NCBI GenBank assembly: GCA_028705905.1
Contig: JAQWCP010000036.1
Location: 1 to 8,974, forward strand
Direction: 5' to 3'
Length of the DNA: 8,974 nucleotides
Source: Oscillospiraceae bacterium
GTDB lineage: Bacteria > Bacillota > Clostridia > Oscillospirales > Oscillospiraceae
Positions 6,146 through 8,974 of this stretch are shown piece after piece. How positions within the stretch are numbered: the first letter of the stretch is position 1; each line of letters starts with the position of its first letter. Under the pieces are notes generated by a model. The model did no database searches. It saw only the letters and a program-made list of their open reading frames with translations, and was not told the origin of the DNA. Both the position numbers and the translations under genes were made by a program.

Positions 6146-7720
6146 ATGAGTTTTATACATTATATCATTCAAAATAAAGATCAAATTTTATCCCTAACGA
6201 TTGAACATATCAAATTAACGGCAATTGCTGTGGGGTTAGCAATCGTAATTGGTGTGCCATTGGGCATATTAATTAGCTATGCAAAGAAATTAAATAAACC
6301 AGTTTTAGGAATTGCCAATGTCATTCAGGCGATACCAAGTATGGCGCTTTTAGGCTTTACAATACCATTTCTGGGAATTGGTACGTTACCTGCTATTGTA
6401 ATGGTTGTGTTATATTCCTTACTCCCTATTATTAAGAATACTTACACAGGGATTCAAAATATTAATCCAGAAACCATAGAAGTCTCAAAAGGGATTGGCC
6501 TTACAAAGTTACAAATTCTTACAAAGGTGCAAATTCCTTTGGCGCTTCCTGTTATTATGGCAGGCATTCGGATTTCATCAGTAACTGCTGTGGGTCTTAT
6601 GACGATGGCGGCTTTTATTGGTGGCGGTGGACTTGGGTTTTTGGTATTTTCTGGTATTAGAACCGTAAATAATTATCAGATTTTAGCGGGTGCTATTCCG
6701 GCATGTATATTGGCTTTGTTTGTCGATTACTTAGTAGGGTTGGTCGAAAAACTAGTAACCCCAATTAGTCTGCAAATAACAGCAGGTTCTAAAGAGAAAC
6801 GAATGAAAAAAAGAAAAATGCAAAAGATAATATTATCGATTACAGCCACTTTGATTATCATAGCTTTTGTGATACCTAGCATAGGTAATATGAGCAAGCC
6901 AAATAAGGTGATTAAAATCGGAAGCAAGGATTTTACCGAGCAATTAGTCCTGGCAAATATGTTTTCAGATTTAATTGAAGAGAAGACAGATATTACGGTG
7001 AAAAGAGAATTAAACTTAGGTGGTACGCAAGTATGCTTTTCTGCACTTCGTTCAGGGAATATTGATTTATACTTTGATTATAGCGGAACGGCCTATGGTG
7101 ATACATTAAAGTATCCACTCAATACAGATATGGAGGAAGTCTACAATACAGTAAAGAAAGATTTTAAAAAACAATATAATATTGAAGTATTAAAGCAGAT
7201 GGGATTTAACAATACATATGTCATTGCCGTAAGGAAAGAAACAGCGGAGCAGTACAATTTAAAGTCTGTAAGCGATTTAAAGGGGATCGCTCCTAAATTA
7301 AAAATCGGGACCACATTTGAATTTTTAAACAGAGCAGATGGCCTCCCGGGCCTTACCAATCATTATGGATTCCAATTTAAAAATACCGTTGGATTAGACG
7401 GGGCGGCCAGATATTTGGCTTTAATGAATCAAGAAACGGATGTAGTGGATGCCTTTTCAACAGATGGGCTACTAAAAAAGTTTGATTTGGTGACCTTGGA
7501 AGATGATAAACAATTCTTCCCACCATATTACGCCATTCCATTAATAAGGGAAGAAACGATGAAAGAGTATCCGGAACTGGTGCCTATTATTGAAGAGCTA
7601 GGTACTGCATTGACGGAGGATATTATGATAGATTTAAATTATAAAGTTGATGAACTTCAGATGGAGCCCGATGTAGTCGCACGAGACTTTTTGGTTGAAA
7701 GCGGATTTATTAAGCAATGA
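6146..7720 (+). CDS. opuFB: Osmoprotectant transporter permease fused to substrate-binding domain
   Basis: Membrane subunit and solute receptor in one 524-residue chain, partner of the preceding ATPase. Residues 1-210 are an OpuCB-type permease with about five hydrophobic spans (roughly 20-45, 52-75, 80-98, 130-158, 178-200) and the ATPase-coupling loop around EVSKGIGLTKLQILTKVQIP (112-131). A very basic linker (216-227) and a sixth span (228-247) place the rest outside. Residues 254-524 are a complete OpuAC/OpuCC-type binding domain: IGSKDFTEQ at 258-266, DYSGT at 311-315 matching the tyrosine-threonine part of the aromatic cage, and FFPPYYAIP at 457-465. The fusion resembles OpuF of Bacillus and BilE of Listeria. 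An AGAGGAGGT ribosome binding site overlaps the end of the ATPase gene, 11 bases from the ATG. The exact solute cannot be read from the sequence. Confidence 0.93.
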   Translation: MSFIHYIIQNKDQILSLTIEHIKLTAIAVGLAIVIGVPLGILISYAKKLNKPVLGIANVIQAIPSMALLGFTIPFLGIGTLPAIVMVVLYSLLPIIKNTYTGIQNINPETIEVSKGIGLTKLQILTKVQIPLALPVIMAGIRISSVTAVGLMTMAAFIGGGGLGFLVFSGIRTVNNYQILAGAIPACILALFVDYLVGLVEKLVTPISLQITAGSKEKRMKKRKMQKIILSITATLIIIAFVIPSIGNMSKPNKVIKIGSKDFTEQLVLANMFSDLIEEKTDITVKRELNLGGTQVCFSALRSGNIDLYFDYSGTAYGDTLKYPLNTDMEEVYNTVKKDFKKQYNIEVLKQMGFNNTYVIAVRKETAEQYNLKSVSDLKGIAPKLKIGTTFEFLNRADGLPGLTNHYGFQFKNTVGLDGAARYLALMNQETDVVDAFSTDGLLKKFDLVTLEDDKQFFPPYYAIPLIREETMKEYPELVPIIEELGTALTEDIMIDLNYKVDELQMEPDVVARDFLVESGFIKQ

Positions 7721-7850
7721 TTCCGTATACTAAGTAAGCATTCATTGTAGGTATTGGCCTCTCTGCTATCGTCAACCATCTCTTTGGTCTTCTTTTTTGC
7801 TTGATCCTTTAGTGAGCAATGGTGCAGAGACAAAAAAGGGTAAGGCTGTT
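7721..7850. other. Right edge of the AT-rich cassette
   Basis: No gene is supportable here. ACCA/TGGT (7775-7778 with 7785-7788) followed by CTTCTTTTTT is a possible weak terminator for the transporter operon, but the stem is only 4 bp. No integrase, tRNA or obvious direct repeat with the left edge near 3764 was found by eye. Base composition returns towards GC-rich after this stretch. Confidence 0.35.
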
Positions 7851-7857
7851 ATCTTTT

Positions 7858-7887
7858 GCATTTTGGTCAAACGCATAAACCATTGCA
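7858..7887 (+). promoter_or_regulatory. Possible sigma-G promoter of the spore protein gene
   Basis: GCATT (7858-7862), 18 bases, then CATTGCA (7881-7887) resembles the forespore sigma-G pattern (GHATR, then CATNNTA), with one mismatch in each box. The expected start of transcription near 7894 gives a leader of about 70 bases. It is proposed because this class of gene is normally sigma-G controlled. Confidence 0.33.
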
Positions 7888-7965
7888 TGCAGGCAAAGCT
7901 ATCATTGGGATGTGAATCCCAAAAACAAAGATCCAAATCGGATCGGAAAAAGGAGATTAAAGAAT

Positions 7966-8166
7966 ATGGCTAGATCTAACGGCAACCGTGTGATGGTTCC
8001 GGAAGCAAGAGAAGCTTTGAATAAGTTTAAAATGGAAACCGCCAGTGAAGTGGGCGTTACTTTGAATCAGGGTTACAATGGCCACCTGACTTCCCAGCAG
8101 GCTGGTTCCATTGGCGGACAGATGGTCAAGAAAATGATCGCCGCTTATGAAAACGGCCTGAAATAA
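7966..8166 (+). CDS. Alpha/beta-type small acid-soluble spore protein
   Basis: Coats and protects DNA in the dormant spore and is degraded at germination. The 66-residue length fits the family. The two family blocks are clear: EALNKFKMETASEVGV (16-31), containing the germination-protease site pattern with expected cleavage after E24, and the DNA-binding segment GYNGHLTSQQAGSIGGQMVKKMI (36-58). ATG 7966 is preferred, with AGGAG 10 bases upstream; the frame continues upstream to 7912, but the added residues are not family-like. It is a single gene with GC-richer codon use like the flanking chromosome rather than the transporter cassette. It shows that the host forms endospores or descends from spore formers. 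Confidence 0.95.
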   Translation: MARSNGNRVMVPEAREALNKFKMETASEVGVTLNQGYNGHLTSQQAGSIGGQMVKKMIAAYENGLK

Positions 8167-8187
8167 ATCCATTACTCCGAACGAAAC

Positions 8188-8210
8188 GGCCCCGGCGGGG
8201 GAGCTTTTTT
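8188..8210 (+). terminator. Possible weak terminator after the spore protein gene
   Basis: CCCC (8190-8193) and GGGG (8197-8200) around a 3-base loop are followed by GAGC and TTTTTT (8205-8210). The stem is short, but the T-run is well placed 24 bases after the stop codon. Confidence 0.45.
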
Positions 8211-8247
8211 GAGTCCGTTCCAGCCCCCCGGCAGGAACAGATAAAGA

Positions 8248-8284
8248 CGAGAGGGGGCGGACCTTTTAGGTCTGCCCCCTCTCG
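8248..8284. repeat. Strong GC-rich inverted repeat without T-tract
   Basis: A 17-bp stem, left arm 8248-8264 (CGAGAGGGGGCGGACCT) and right arm 8268-8284, has one G-T mismatch (a G-U pair in + strand RNA) and a TTT loop. No T-run follows on either strand. It could strengthen termination or protect transcript 3' ends between convergent genes. Confidence 0.7.
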
Positions 8285-8311
8285 CTGATGGAAAGAAAAT
8301 GAGAAAAAATG

Positions 8312-8339
8312 AAAAACAAAACGAGATCGTTTTGTTTTT
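8312..8339. terminator. Bidirectional terminator between convergent genes
   Basis: AAAAACAAAACGA (8312-8324) pairs perfectly with TCGTTTTGTTTTT (8327-8339). The A- and T-rich flanks supply a T-tract in either direction. On the - strand it comes 11 bases after the stop of the small membrane ORF, which supports that ORF as the end of a transcription unit. Confidence 0.8.
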
Positions 8340-8350
8340 TCTAAATCCAA

Positions 8351-8506
8351 TCAGGCTGACGTCCGCTGGACATCCAGCCCACCCACCACCCGAATGGGTT
8401 GGGATTCGGTGATTGACTTTCGAACAATCAAAAGCGACAAAAAATACAAAAGTAGAAAAAATAGGAATGATCTTCCTTTGCGAATAAGCATGAAAAACAG
8501 AACCAT
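8351..8506 (-). CDS. Small single-pass membrane protein, hypothetical
   Basis: A 51-residue product starts at ATG 8506 (reading leftwards), preceded by GGGAAAGG with 7 bases to the start. It has a short basic N-terminus (MLIRKGR, 6-12), one hydrophobic span of about 16 residues (SFLFFLLLYFLSLLIV, 13-28), then RKSITESQPIRVVGGLDVQR. The positive charges on both sides of the span do not clearly set its orientation. It lies 40 bases after the SLOG-like gene and ends right before a terminator. I do not recognise the family; it could also be the surviving N-terminus of a longer, truncated protein. The start signal plus terminator spacing is the main support. Confidence 0.5.
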   Translation of the reverse strand: MVLFFMLIRKGRSFLFFLLLYFLSLLIVRKSITESQPIRVVGGLDVQRTSA

Positions 8507-8546
8507 ATTATAACCTTTCCCTGCCTGTTGTTTCACAGAGATTTCG

Positions 8547-8974
8547 TTATAAAAATACGATGGGAATACCCTGCCTTTTGGCGTAGCGAACTGTGTATGC
8601 GGTGCCGCTTCGCTCTTTGCGGAGGAAACAGATACAGTGGGAACTGGCATCCACCAAACGCTGGTTTCGGCGGAACATACACATAGGGTCGTATTCCTCC
8701 GATACATAGATTACTTGGTCGGCACCCCGCTTGATGGCTTCGTACACCAAAAAATCCCGTCGACTCCACTTGTCCGCCTGTCCTTTGTAAGGAAGCATCA
8801 GAACCAAAGAGAGGGCGGGCTGTGTCATTTTCAGCCGCAACACCGTACGGGCGGCCAGCGTATCAAACCCCAAAGCGCCGCCGGCAAAAAAACAAGTAAC
8901 CCCATTTGCAGCCATATCGCAAATGGACCGCTCCAGCCGGGGGAGAAAAGTGGGGTCGTTTGGCAAGATCCGAT
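8547..8974 (-). CDS. SLOG/YpsA-like protein (DUF1273 type), 5' end outside window
   Basis: The frame is open to the right edge, so the gene begins beyond base 8974. The TTG at 8966 is not needed as a start: the preceding codons read R-I before LPNDPTFLPRL, as expected after the usual TGH motif of this family. About a dozen residues are probably missing. Features counted from that TTG are AGGALGFDTLAA at 28-39 (a Rossmann-like nucleotide-binding loop), LMLPYKGQADKW at 56-67, VIYVSEEYDPMCMFRRNQRLVDAS at 85-108 and SGTAYTVRYA at 120-129, where the family usually has GGT. The fold belongs to the SLOG superfamily (LOG/DprA-related), thought to bind nucleotides or their derivatives. The cellular role is unclear; Bacillus YpsA has been linked to cell division. 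It is convergent with the spore protein gene. Confidence 0.85.
   Translation of the reverse strand, partial: RILPNDPTFLPRLERSICDMAANGVTCFFAGGALGFDTLAARTVLRLKMTQPALSLVLMLPYKGQADKWSRRDFLVYEAIKRGADQVIYVSEEYDPMCMFRRNQRLVDASSHCICFLRKERSGTAYTVRYAKRQGIPIVFL

Noticed and set aside
7912..7965. Upstream extension of the spore protein gene
   Set aside because: The extra residues are not family-like and contain the ribosome binding site of ATG 7966.
8507..8707. Longer N-terminal version of the small membrane ORF
   Set aside because: This part is antisense-frame sequence within the SLOG-like gene; the ribosome binding site points to ATG 8506.
1..8974. CRISPR array, tRNA, rRNA, insertion sequence or prophage genes
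   Set aside because: No regularly spaced repeats, tRNA-like cloverleaf, transposase or integrase coding sequence was seen on either strand.

Overview
The window looks like the chromosome of a spore-forming, moderately GC-rich Firmicute, most likely a gut-type clostridium of the Oscillospiraceae/Ruminococcaceae kind. The reasons are an alpha/beta-type small acid-soluble spore protein, clostridial-style purine-rich ribosome binding sites, tightly packed operons, and a two-OB-fold SSB-like protein. Genus-level placement is inference.

Region 1 (1-2887, + strand, GC-rich) is the end of an aromatic amino acid operon. It holds the 3' part of prephenate dehydratase (pheA), shikimate kinase (aroK, 4-base overlap), a single-chain fusion of type II dehydroquinase with shikimate dehydrogenase (aroQ-aroE, 1-base gap), and a 172-residue protein of unknown function. 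A GC-rich hairpin region with a T-tract (2891-2937) closes it. Region 2 (2938-3873) is a separate gene for a protein with two SSB-type OB folds, followed by a clear bidirectional terminator.

Region 3 (about 3764-7730, + strand) is strikingly AT-rich compared with both flanks and reads as an acquired cassette for osmoprotectant uptake. It encodes a GntR-type regulator with a C-terminal RCK_C (TrkA-C) domain, the BusR architecture, which in known members senses cyclic di-AMP. Next come a 48-bp perfect palindrome acting as terminator, then a promoter wrapped in a two-part palindromic operator. Last are a CBS-domain ABC ATPase and a permease fused to its own substrate-binding domain (OpuF/BilE-like). 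The likely logic is that high c-di-AMP makes the regulator sit on the operator and shut off uptake of betaine, carnitine or choline-type solutes. The CBS domains offer a second layer of control on the transporter itself.

Region 4 (about 7850-8340, GC-rich again) holds the spore protein gene with a possible sigma-G promoter, a very strong hairpin and a symmetrical A/T-flanked terminator hairpin. Region 5 (8351-8974, - strand) holds a probable small single-pass membrane protein downstream of a SLOG/YpsA-like protein whose 5' end lies outside the window. These converge on the spore gene and share its terminator.
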